Positions 1 to 11,700 of a stretch of DNA of 64,000 bases are shown here, in pieces. The stretch lies in contig JARFIW010000884.1 in assembly GCA_036346225.1 (NCBI GenBank), positions 2,870,501-2,934,500 of the forward strand, read 5' to 3'. Made by a program: the position numbers and the translations under genes. The first letter of the stretch is position 1; the number at the start of each line of letters is the position of its first letter. Under the pieces are notes generated by a model. That model made no database searches and was not told the DNA's origin. It worked only from the letters and a program-made list of their open reading frames with translations. The DNA comes from Platerodrilus igneus (lineage: Eukaryota > Arthropoda > Insecta > Coleoptera > Lycidae).

Positions 1-2140
1 GTGAATTGGGAACCATTGACTAGTGCAGCAAATGTTAACGAAGCTGTTGATTACTTTTACAAACTATTTAATAACTGTTTAAGTCAGTCAGTTCCTATTA
101 GTTCTATTAATGTTAATTACACATATCCAAAGTGGTTTTTCAAGAAATTAAATATAAAATTAAACTGAAAGCACATCATCGTAATTTAGCTCTATCTGAT
201 CATTCAAATTCTGTAGTCCATTGGCAGAAATTTAGGTGTTTGCGTTCTGAAATTAAAAAATTGGTATCAAATAGTTATAAAAGTTACATTAAAGACATTG
301 AAGATAAAATTAAGACCAAGCCTCTTGATTTTTGAAAATACATTAAACAATTAAAGAGGGAGACAAATTTACCACAATCAATGAAATGGTTAGATGCAAA
401 ATTTGAAACAACTCAACAGAAAGTGGAAGGTTTTGCTAAACTCTTTAGTTCGATCTACACAGGTAAACTGAAGTCAAAGTCCTTTAATTGTGATTATGAT
501 GCTGATGTATTTTCGCATTTCAAAATTACTGAATGTGAAACAATTAATGCAATCAAAATGCTTAAACCTAAAGCTGCTGTTGGTTTTGATGGGGTGCCAG
601 GCTATGTCATTATAGGTTGTGCTGACCTACTTGGCTTGCCTCTAACGAACATCTTTAATCTTTGTATACAGATGGCCACCTTTCCTGACCAGTGGAAGGC
701 TGTTCACATTTTTCCTGTTTTTAAAGGGGGAAACAAAGAAGATTTAATTAACTATAGACCGATAGCATGTATGTCGTCTTTTGCTAAAGTGTTTGAACTT
801 CTTCTGTTTGATCAAATTTATGAGCATGTTAAGAACTATTTAGTGCCTCAACAACATGGTTTTGTTAGAATGAAATCAACTGTTACTAACCTACTACTGT
901 TTTCGCATCAGATTGCTCTGGCTGTGGAATGTAATTCCCAGTTAGATTGTGTTTCAACTGACATAACTAAAGCTTTTGATAAAGTGTCGCATGACATTCT
1001 GTTGAATAAACTGGAAGCTTTTAATTTTGATCAACATACCATTCATTTTTGGAAATCTTATTTAACAGCAAGAATTCATAAGGTAAAATTGATAACTGTG
1101 TATCTAAATCATTTACATCTACATCTGGTGTTCCTCAAGGTTCTATTATTGGTCCTTTGTTGTTTCTTATATTCATTAATGATCTTCCAAAATGTCTAAG
1201 GTTTTCACAGTGTCTCTTATATGCCGATGATGTGAAAGTTTTCAAACGTATTAATAGTGTCAATGACTGTTTCTTGTTACAACAAGATGTAGATAGAATT
1301 GCCTAATGGTCTGTTGTTCAACATAAATAAATGCAAGTCCATAACTTTCACCAAAAAGCGCAATCCCATTAGTTTTGAATATAAAATCAATAATAATAGT
1401 ATCGCTGGTGTAACTAGATTGAAGGATCTGGGGATATTATTTACCTCAAATTTTAGTTTTAAAGAACATATTCAGAGTAGTGCTAATTCAGGTGCTAGGA
1501 GTCTTTCATTCATTATTAGAAACTCTTATCATTTGCAAAATCTGTCTGTTATAACCCTTCTTTATAGATGCTTAGTTCGATCCCAACTAGAGTATGCTTC
1601 TATTATTTGGTCTCCTCAAGCAGTTACCACCTCTAACATATTAGAAATGATTCAAAAAAGATTTTGTCGTTATTTATATTTTAGAATTACTCGTATATAC
1701 CCATCTTATCCGATATGCATCTCATATAATGATCAAAGGCAATTGATTCATAGGGAAATTGATGTTAGCTTATCAAAATTAGTGAATAGAAGACACTACT
1801 TGGGTGTGTGTATATATAAATTATTAAACAACAAGATAATTATACCGCCCTTATTATCGCTTATCTGCTTTAAGGTTCCATTAATTAAATTGAAACCCGA
1901 TTTTTTATTGTTTGTTACAACTTCTTCTGAATCTCCAGTTTATAAAATTTTAGAGGTAATTAATTTAATGCTTAAGTTTAAGAATGATTTCGTTATTTTT
2001 AATACTTGTTCTAATGAAATTGCTATGTTATGTGATTTATTGTTTTAATGAGATATTTATTTTTCTATGTACTGATATTCAGCGCTATGTAATTGGGGTT
2101 TATACTCTGTATTGCTGCTGATTCAAATAAATAAATAAAT
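1..2140 (+). mobile_element. Non-LTR retrotransposon (LINE), 3' part of ORF2, decayed
   Basis: This is the reverse-transcriptase half of a jockey/CR1-type LINE; the 5' part lies outside the window. Pieces of one ORF2 follow each other in different frames. A pre-RT segment covers 1-335, interrupted by a TGA near 333. The RT fingers and palm lie at 381-1199, with the motif DITKAFDKVSHD near 960-1000 and a frame change near 1080. The YADD catalytic box is readable at about 1220-1231 in another frame. The thumb/C-terminal part is at 1299-2048 and includes LEYASIIWSP. The element ends in an AATA-type tail at about 2127-2140. The frameshifts and stops show it cannot make a working protein. Confidence 0.9.
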
Positions 2141-2410
2141 GTATAGCTTTAATTTGTTGCAACGATTCACCTGTACAGCTGTTCAGATGATACAACTTTT
2201 CAATATTGCTCAATGAATTGTTATTGTACATCAAACTATCAAATAAGTCGATAAATGATGAAAAATCTGTTATTTTGTTCGGAAAGTGAGAAATTTCTAT
2301 TGAGGACAATTTTGTCCCAACTTTTATAAAAATATTCTCAACCTTTGACAGATCAAAGCCATATTCACTATTTCCAATTGCAATAAAATGTGATAATAAT
2401 TAATAAGCTG
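2141..2410 (-). pseudogene. BEL/Pao retrotransposon gag fragment
   Basis: On the minus strand the frame reads SIEISHFPNKITDFSSFIDL, followed by LYHLNSCTGESLQQIKA. This matches the conserved start of the BEL/Pao gag domain (DUF1759 type: I-L-P-F-x-G ... F...F ... K..YL...L.GEA...I). Only about 80 residues are readable, and a stop appears upstream near 2400. The fragment starts exactly where the LINE tail ends, so the LINE probably inserted into it. The identification rests on motif recognition. Confidence 0.5.
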
Positions 2411-4339
2411 TACCAACATTTTTTCTCAAAGTCTGATATTTATGTAATTTATTGTCATTATATGACACTAACACATCAATAATAACATGATAAAATTATT
2501 GTGTCTGAAATACTTCTCGATTGTATCTTAAGAATGGGTAACTAAGTAGAAGTACTCTGCACTTGGTAAGATAAATCAAATATTTCTAAAATTCTGGTTT
2601 TATATAAATGTAGCTGTGTTAGATTAAGCTTTATTTGGATTTATTCTACCATTATTTTATTATAAGCAATAAATAAATAATTTATATATGCAAATATTAA
2701 TGTGTAAAATATACACGTTTGTGTTACGAGAAACATGCAATTTTCAACAAATTTGTATACAACGCTATATAATGTTTAAGTAAAGCAAACTGTAGTTCAT
2801 ATTTAGTGTTTAAACTACTCCACCTTAACAATCCAATGTATAAAGAACCATTCAAATAAGTAGGTCACAGTTAGAAATAAATTGTACAAAAATACCTAGT
2901 TCCTACATCAGATTATATGATTAAGCAATCTAGACTCTTGACTTTGCTATTGTCCGCGACAAGAATGTCGCTCATGCAAATAAAATAACTAAGCTATATC
3001 CTAGGGGATGTACCTTTCTTTAACCTAGACTATAATCAAAAAGCAACAATGTATATTTTTATAAAGTGAAGGAAACTACAAATTGCATAACTAATTCATT
3101 CAATCAAGTTTGCTGTATCAATTACAACACGGTGAGCATATAATGAATTAAGTAGCATTTGTATATCTCCCACTGGATAATACAATGCAAACAATTAATT
3201 ACTGTAATCAGTTTCATAACTGAAACATTCTCAATGAGAAGCGTAGTTATGTGAAACAAGACAACAAAACAAAGTGCAAAAAAAATTAATTTGCTGCAAA
3301 GTGAAATTTGATTTTTGGAAGAGGAAAAGCAAAGGACAGTGTTCTAAACGAGTAATTCAAGAACCTTTTTGCGATAAGGATTTAAAGCTATTAGCAAATG
3401 CAATTTGAAAGGATACATACTAAGACTATTGCTGCAGGTGATCCATGTTATTGTTATTCTGGTGGAAAATCCTTGGGCTCGCAGCGTGCACTCATTTTAG
3501 TACTTCAAAGTGCTTTTTGTCTCTGACTTGTGGTTGATTGTTCCTTTATCCATCGGCGTTGCCATCTAGGAGTGAGTGCAACAACCACAGTCATTCATTG
3601 TTACGTTCAAAAACAGTTCTGCCCACATAAACTACTTTCTCATCATTAATCTTAATCGATGATGGAACAGACACTGTTTTGCAATAGTTAATGAAATAAC
3701 ACAAAAACAGTGCATTACGTATTACTGATGAATTTGCACCACAAAAGATTACACTGTTCTATCAACAGAAGTGGAGCACTCAACCTATAGGAACTGCTTA
3801 GAAATAGATAAAACAGTACCCAAAATATTTTCACATTTTTATTAAATCGTTTAATCGATATAAGGAGATCCTCATTTTGTGAAAGAAAATTCTGCTTTAT
3901 CGTAATAATGCTCTTTTTCGTACTTTTGTGATTGTAATAATAAAATTGTTAGAATTACATTAGGTAAGAGGCATTATCCAGATTCAGCTCTTTTAGATTT
4001 TTTTTATCAAACTTCAAGTTTTTTTTTAAGTAAATGCCTATCATATTTCAATAATGCATGTTTAGCAACATTTTAGAAACCTTACTTTCTGAAAAGACAA
4101 ACAAATATAGGGAAAAAAATAAGATAAAGTTTTGTTTAGAAAAAAGTTGTGTTCATTATTTTTGGCTACATAGAGTAACATTACTAATTTTAAAACTTAA
4201 TATTTGCCCAAATTTCAAATGAACATTAAAAATCACACTAACATTGTAATGAAATAAAATACCATGTTTACGGCCTTGTCATAACATAACACTCATGCAC
4301 AACCATATGCAATACTAAACAAAACGAGTTTGTTAACAG
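2411..4339. other. Non-coding region upstream of stoned; possible 5' UTR exon
   Basis: AT-rich sequence with no supported gene. A less AT-rich patch at about 3430-3570 ends in a good splice-donor motif (GTGAGT at 3572-3577). The first coding exon of stnA is preceded by an acceptor-like AG at 4338-4339. A non-coding first exon spliced to 4340 is therefore possible but unproven. No TATA box or other core promoter could be assigned. Confidence 0.3.
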
Positions 4340-4347
4340 GAATCTCG

Positions 4348-4407
4348 ATGAAACTTAGAGTGGATAATGCACAAAATAACCAAAGGACTCAAAAAGAAAA
4401 AGAATAA
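4348..4407 (+). promoter_or_regulatory. Possible upstream ORF overlapping the stnA start
   Basis: An ATG at 4348 opens a 19-codon frame ending at TAA 4405-4407. It overlaps the stnA ATG (4367) in another frame. Its start context is weak (T at -3), whereas stnA has A at -3. It is transcribed only if the mRNA includes 4340-4366 (an acceptor-like AG is at 4338-4339). If translated, it would lower StnA output. Confidence 0.3.
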
Positions 4408-7400
4408 AACAAAGAAATCAAAACATAAAGAAGAAGAACTTTTTAATCCTGAAGAACTAGAGGCTTATCGTAGAGAACACCAACAAACAGAAACAAATTG
4501 TGAAACAAGCACTGTCACTGGAAATGACGAATGGAAAAAATTTAATGCACTAACTGCTGGAATAGATACTTTTTTAAAAAAAACTCAAGGTGTTAATAAC
4601 ATTAATAGACATACTTAATATAATATATATTTTCTTTTACAGATGATTTAGATCGTATTAAAAGCACATCATTTTTTCAACGAGTTCCACCTCCTAGTGA
4701 GATCAGTAAGGAACAAGTTGAAGAAACTGTTTCGTGCGAACCAGAACAACAGATAGACGTTGCAGCACCATTACCAGAACCTGGAATAGTTGAGATTTCT
4801 GAGTCAGACAGTGATGACAATAATGAAGATGACATTTTTGATACTGCCTATATTGATGCTTTAGCTGCTTCTGAACTTAAATTAGCTTATATACCTGGTA
4901 ATATATATATACATATACCTACATGCAGGATTGGGATAAAGTATGGAACCAATTAAATATCTTTATAACGAAAAGGACGATGTTTATGTAACTTTGCAGA
5001 TAAGTGCAATGAGGCAAAATGCATCTGATATGATTTTTTTGTTAATAATGTATTTACGGTTTAACAGGAAATACCCTCAACTTTTTTAATTTAATATTTT
5101 GCAGATTTTTGCAGATTGTTATAGATCTTGTTATTTCAAAATCGTACATACTGGGGTCATGGAAATAATATGTAAAACGAGACACTAAAGTACTTACATT
5201 TACTAAATTAATGAGACTTGAGAATAATAACAATTTAAAACAAAATCATTTTAAATCTCCAAAATGCTCGCTGTTTATCTCCTGACAATATGCAAGCCTA
5301 TACACAAATTCCTGAGTTACTCTTTTCAAGACTTTTCCATGGATTAGTTCACTTTTATCGACGATTCTTTGTCTCGATTCCTGCAAGGATGTTGGCCGTC
5401 TAACGTAAACATCTGATTTCAGGTAACCCAAACAAATCTAATGGACTAAGGTCTGGAGAACGAGCAGGCCACTATACGTCCAATTCATCGATTTGGAAAA
5501 TTCACATTCAAAAATTCCTAACCCATCTATCATAGTGGGGAGGCGTTTCATCTTGTTGAAACCAAACATTTTGTGGTAACTGTCCATTCTATTTAAGTGC
5601 AGGAATAATTTGGTTAGTCATTAAATCTAAAAACTTGTCACCTATTTTCCCCAATTCCCATCCAAACATTCAACTTCTGTGGATGTTGGATATGGGCTTC
5701 ATGAATCCAATGACGATTCTCATTTTACCAATACCTTGAGTTATGGTGATTAACTGTTCCACTTAAACAAAAAGGTGCCTCATCTGAAAACACTACATTA
5801 CTTGCAAAATGTTCGTCAACATCACAGATGTTCATCATTTGTTCGCAAACATCCAGCCATCGGTCAAAATCACCACCTGACAATTCTTGAACCAATTGTA
5901 TCTTATATGGACAATACTTTTCACTTTTCAATATCTTCCCTACAGAATGTCGACTTATACCATGGTTTAGTGCCAAATCTGTCGTAGAAGTTTGAGGTCA
6001 CTCCTCTAATTCAATAGTCATGTTTTGTCTAATACCTTTGTTCATTGTGGTTTGCGGTTTTCCAGTTTTGGCAAATTTTTGACCATGCAGTTGCATTAGA
6101 ACGTTGTATTGTTTTAATAACTTTTGAATGTGATATAGGATTTCTTTCAGGTTGCAAATCACTAAAAATATGACACACTTCTTTGTAAGTTCTAACATGA
6201 TCGCCAAAACCGATCATCAGTAATATTTCAATTCGATCTTTTCACTTAAATGTACCATGTTTAATCGTACAATTTATTTCTATAAATTACAATTAACGCG
6301 ACAGTTTGCCTTGACAGTGTGCCAACAGTTATCTACTAAATAGTACACGTTTAATGCAAAATAAACATCAATTTGCTTATCTAAATGGTTTTTAGTCTAA
6401 TGTGTAGAAACTTAAAAGCGGTTGTACTAAACTGCTTTAGCGTCTCGTTTTTACAGATTATTTCTATTAACCCCGGTATGTACGAATTCGAAATAACGAG
6501 TTTTATAAAAATCTGCCAAAATTTACAGGGTGTCCCATTTAAGTTACAAAGGTTTAAGGTATTTCCGGTTAAACCGGAAGTACATTATTAACAAAAAAAT
6601 CACATCAGACGCATTTTGCACATCGCTCTTATCTGCAGTTTCATAAATATTGTCCATTTCATTTTAAAGATGTTTACTTGGTTCCATCCTTTATCCCAAT
6701 TCAGTATACGTGCTTGCATAATACATATAACGTTTTATAGAGTCTCCAACTGAAGAACAAGGTGGTGATGATCCTTTTGACACTTCAATCGCAGAGCGAG
6801 CAATCCTAGGACCTACAGTTATAAGAAAAGGTAAAAAACTCGTTCCTTTAGGTTCAGCTGTTGAAGTTTTAACTGGACGAATACAAGCTCCAACTTGTGT
6901 GTCAATAAAAAAGCCAAGTACTCGAAGAACTGTTCTTCAAGAGAAAAATTTACTTTACAGTAGTTTTGATAGTGATACAACGGTATTAGCTCAAACAGGT
7001 TCTTAATTTGTTATTGCTTGCTGATAAACTAATATAATTTATGTAGAACGACAAGATTTCACTAAACCAAGTTTATTAGATGATGACACATTTCTGCCAC
7101 CAGCTGGTGAACCTATAGACTTACGTAAATCGTTTCACATTGCCCTCAAATAATCGAGAAGGAAAATAATTCTGCAGAAAATAAAACTTACAACAGCCAA
7201 GTACAGAAAGAGTGTGGCGATATAATAATATTAAAAGATCCAGAAGAGGATGATGATGATATAGAATTTGCTTTATTGGCAGCTGAAAGCTTATCAAAGC
7301 CATCTGCAGTTACTGTTTTTGAAACTTCTTTAACTAGTGAACAGTCTAACGAATCATGGAACGCATTTAAAGAAAAGTGAGTTTTTATATGTTTATTTTG

Positions 7401-8763
7401 AAAATTTTGCAGATGACCAAAATTTGTATGTAGAAATCACGATTTTCCAGAGGAAACTGTTGATCCATTCGATACGACTTTTGCAGAAAATATTGTTCCT
7501 GGGAAATTTGTATTAAAAGTTATAGAAGAAGAAATTCTAAATAACAAGGACAATTTAGAATTTAATTTGCAAACAAGAAACGCCCTTACCAAACTATTGG
7601 AAGACAGAGCTGAAGGTAAGAAAAATCATCAATTACAATTTGTTACCTAAAATTACTTTTATTGTTTAACAGAGTCAAAATTAAAGCCGGCCCAAGCACA
7701 GGGAAAGGATTTACTGAGTGGAAGCATTACTGATTTATCAACTTTAGGCGATCAACCTCTGCATCCAAAACATCAACTGGAATACTGTGATCCATTTGAT
7801 ACATCACTAATTGAAAAGGCAACTGTACCTGGTCAAACAGAATTAAAATTTTTAGAAAAGGAACTTCTAAGTGATTTGAAGCCTGATCAAACAGTTTCAT
7901 TAAGTGATGATGAATTTGATCCTAGGGTAGATGAATTTAAAGTGCAGCAGTACCGTCAAGATAGAAAACTTAGCACATCTAGTATAAACAAAACTGTTGC
8001 TTTTACATTACCACTTCCAGAAGATAACGACGTATTTACTCTTGACGCAGAAGATAATAAAAGAGTAATTAAACCGCTGACTCCATACTACGAACGGGGT
8101 AACTCAATTTCTGAACAACCAGTTGATGAAGATGAGTTAGAAGACGTAGATCCATTTGATACATCGTTCCTTGGTGACGTGTCACTTGGAAAAGCTGAAC
8201 TTAAAGTAATTGAATCAATTATTCTTCAACCTGAAACTACTCTAAAACATAGCATATCTGATCAGGATTTTAATCCTAGAGACGAAAAACAAGTTTCTGT
8301 TGCCAGAGTAGTGCAAGCTATAAAAGACGGAGTTGATCCCTTAAATTCCAACAAACTTACAAGTTTGCCAATTAGCAACGTTAATAAGGTTGATCTTTTA
8401 GTAGTTGATGATGAAATTTCAACTAAAGTATTAACACCAGCTGCTAGTGATAGCTTAACTGCGGCTCAACTTTCTTATGGTGATCCATTTGATACATCCA
8501 TTGCAACTAATATTTTTCCAGGAAAAGCTGAACTCAAATTATTAGAGACTGAACTTATTAATAATGAATATACTTTAAAGCGTGGAATAGTAGATTCACA
8601 TAGCATTGTCAGTACTAATAAAAGTTCACACGATTCCCAAAAAGAACTACCGGAATTAGATGTGAATGTTACATTTGATATTGAAAGCGATGTTGAACTT
8701 GATCCGTTTGACACATCTATTGTTAATAATATTGTGACAGGACAAATTCAAGTAAATTTGTAA
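4367..8763 (+). CDS. stnA: Stoned A, DPF-repeat endocytic protein (first cistron of stoned)
   Basis: Coding exons that keep frame with GT-AG junctions are 4367-4589, 4643-4897, 6741-6998, 7047-7124, 7178-7376, 7434-7615 and 7673-8763 (761 aa). Drosophila StnA is known to act at nerve terminals in synaptic-vesicle recycling and to bind the AP-2 clathrin adaptor. The N-terminus is lysine-rich (KGLKKKKNKTKKSK), followed by an acidic ELFNPEELEAYRREHQ segment. The block KFNALTAGIDTFLKKTQ then joins DDLDRIKSTSFFQRV across the first splice, as in Stoned A. DPFDT(S/T) repeats sit at residues about 170, 348, 438, 558, 669 and 742, with a degenerate DIFDT at 138; several are followed by PGK.ELK.LE.E. 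There is no membrane segment. No Met occurs after the initiator. The second intron carries a transposon. The exon structure is inferred from the reading frame, not from transcripts. Confidence 0.92.
4930..6700 (-). mobile_element. Tc1/mariner-like DDE transposon with long inverted repeats, in stnA intron 2
   Basis: Inverted repeats of roughly 280-300 bp bound the element: about 4930-5215 matches the reverse complement of about 6400-6700. Both outer ends read ATTGGGATAA. Between them the minus strand encodes a broken transposase. An N-terminal helix-turn-helix part with GISRHSVGKILK lies near 5940. The DDE-domain start VVFSDEAPFCLSGTVNHHN is near 5740-5800. The C-terminal part GYLKSDVYVRRPTSLQESRQ lies at 5430-5370. 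Stops and frameshifts separate the pieces, so it is inactive. A target duplication could not be assigned with certainty. Confidence 0.8.
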
Positions 8764-8795
8764 TTTAACTTAACAATCCCTTGAATTAATTAACA
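8764..8795 (+). promoter_or_regulatory. 32-nt intercistronic spacer, stnA stop to stnB start
   Basis: The spacer runs from the TAA of stnA (8761-8763) to the ATG of stnB (8796). It is AT-rich, contains no ATG, and shows no splice acceptor or polyadenylation signal. The stnB frame is shifted relative to stnA, so fusion by readthrough is impossible. The stnB start lies in a strong context (AACAATGG: A at -3, G at +4). This fits reinitiation or leaky scanning on one dicistronic mRNA. Confidence 0.8.
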
Positions 8796-11700
8796 ATGGA
8801 TGTAAACAGTGTAAATCCTTTCTTGTTTGAAGAAGATTATTCTTCAACAACAATGACCAACTTAAACCCATTTTTGATGAGTGACGATGTATTACTAGAC
8901 ACTGCTGCCGCTAATGATAACCCTTTTATATCTCAAAGTGCAATTTCAGTCACCTCAAACTCTACAAATCCATTTGCATTTGATCCGATGGATTTGGAAC
9001 CATCTGAAGCAGAAGCAGTACCTGATGTTGATTACTCGGCTGAAAATAACTTTATAAATACAAATATATTTAATGCAGTAGGAAGTAATGACTTCTCTGG
9101 TAAAATAAAACAAGAAGCCCCAGTAGCAGCAGCTAATATAGAAGTGTCCAATGTTTCACCTCAGAAACCTACAGAATTAGATCTTAAACACACAAATACT
9201 GTTGCACCCGCAACTCAAATAAATACTGTAAGCCAGCATGTAAGTGTACACAGTGGACCGCCTAGACCACCTCCACCGCCACGGCCACCACCTTCTAAAG
9301 AAACCCAGGATTTACTTATGTCAGTAATGGGTGCCATGGATGCAACAAGTTCTCATTTATTAGACAAAATACCACCAACAAGAAGCCCCAGTCCTGTTTC
9401 AATGAGAGACCTGCATTCTCCAAGTCCAACTCCAGAACCTACGTTAGCTGATCTGCTCGATGTCACTGATGTCAAACCTCAAGAAATTTATCAAAATGAT
9501 AGAACAAGTAGTAATGACTTATTATCACTTACTAATGACAGCTGTGATATAAACCAAAACCCATCGTTTGTTAATCAACAGGAACAACCAATTGAATTGC
9601 TAAGTAGTAATGTTGAATCCCATCAAACACAACCACCGCCCAGGCCTACTCCTCCAGTGGTACGACCACCAAGGCCTTTACCACCACAAAAACCACCACC
9701 ACCACCCAAGTATTCACATGTAAATATAAATAAACATAATGAAGATTTTACTAACATTAAAGCAGATAACGAAATCAGTCAACCACCTGCTCAGGAAATT
9801 GATAAGCCCAAACAGGTTGAAGAAACATTTGACATGTTTGGTATAGATGACTTTAAACCCACTGCACAAAAAGTTGTAGCATCTACAGCAGATATAATGA
9901 ATTTGTATAGTGCTCCTCTAGTAGTGCAGTCTCAGCCAATTAAATCAAAGGAACCAGATTTACTTTTTGATTCATTCGAGCCAGAGGAAAACCTTCTGGG
10001 AACAATAACAGAAAACATTTTAATAATATCTGATTCGAAACCTGTCGAAAATGCAGCTACTAATTTTATTGTAAATGAAGCAACAAGATCTTTAGTAACA
10101 TCTCCTATTATTCAAGATAATTTCTTATCACCTGAACCATCACAATCTGATCTCCAGATGGACACCAGTGACAGTCAAAGTAAAGGGTCAGTATCAAGTG
10201 TAACTTTCAACCCATTTGCTGGAAATGAATTTAATATTAGTTCTCCAAAAGAAAATGTCTTCCAACAAAGCAATATTAACACAATAAATGTGTTTGAAAC
10301 AAGCGAACTAATTAATACAAATAACTCTAATGCATTGGATATGTCTGAACCTGTACAACATAAAGCACCTAATGACGAATTTGATGCTTTTGCAATGAAA
10401 TTTGAATCTGCTGGGAAAGATGATAAAAATGGAGAATTTGATGCCTTTTCAAGTACTGTAACAAGTACTTGGGGAAATAACGAAAGTGGTGGTTTTAACG
10501 AATTTTCTGCTGGTTTTGATAATGAAGAACCATTTGATTCATTTTTAACATTACAAGAACCTCCAGGAGTTCCTCAGAGTACTCCCAATAGATTAAGTAA
10601 AGCTCCATCTCAGGATTCAGATGAAGATAAAGATTTTTCAGTATTTATTAGGTATTAATAACAATAATTAATTTATGCAGTTTCATAATCTTGTTTTAGA
10701 CCGAAAGAAAATGATGCACCATTTGTGCAAGAAACTATGCCCATACTTGCTCCACCTCCAGTTGCATCTGCACATAATGCATTTACTGACACTTCACCTA
10801 GATTTAATCCTTTCGATCAGCAGGACCAGCTTGTAGAAACCACCACACAATCAGCTCTTCCTTTAGGTACCAAAAATATGAAATCTCAAATTACACTATA
10901 TTCAATGTTATAGGTGAAATGATGCCAAGAAGTGATTCACAGGAAACACCGCCTACTCCATTGTTTGATGAAGACGTCTCCCAGCCATTAGAACAATTCC
11001 CACGAACAAACTACACGGATGATGGATGGGAAATGCAATTGAGACAACCCAATAAGAAAAAAATCACAGGCCAAAGGTATTTTAACGAAATGTTGTACAT
11101 ACTATATTTAAAATGACACAATTTACAGATTCTGGAAAAAGATTTTTGTTCGACTATTACACCAAAATGATTGTATTTTGTTACAATTATTTAACCAAAA
11201 AGGAGATAAAGATCCATTTCAAGAACTACCATTACAACCATGCTATTCTGTATCTGAGATTGGGGCACAACAATATGACAACTATGGAAAAATATTCACC
11301 CTTAAATTACAATACATATTTTATAAGGAACGCCCAGGAGTGCGTCCAGGGCAGGTTAAAAAAGCTGAAAAAATAACTAATAGGCTGACTCAGTTTGCAT
11401 CGTATGCAATACAGGGAGATTATCAAGGTGAGGTTAACATTATTAAATTCAGCAACAATGTTTTCAACAAATAATAATGACAATGTATATCTACAGAAAT
11501 CAGATAATCTGTCATTTACGTCATTCTTTATATTTGTAGCAATTAATATTAAAATCCTAAGTTTTCATAAACTATTTGTTTAGTATGAAATTATTTCTGT
11601 TCAAGTTGTTTCCACAGTTGCCAAAAGCCTGTAATTGCAATACCTTGTGGTTTAGTGCATTTCATTATTATTTCATTATTCTGTTACAAATTAATAAATC

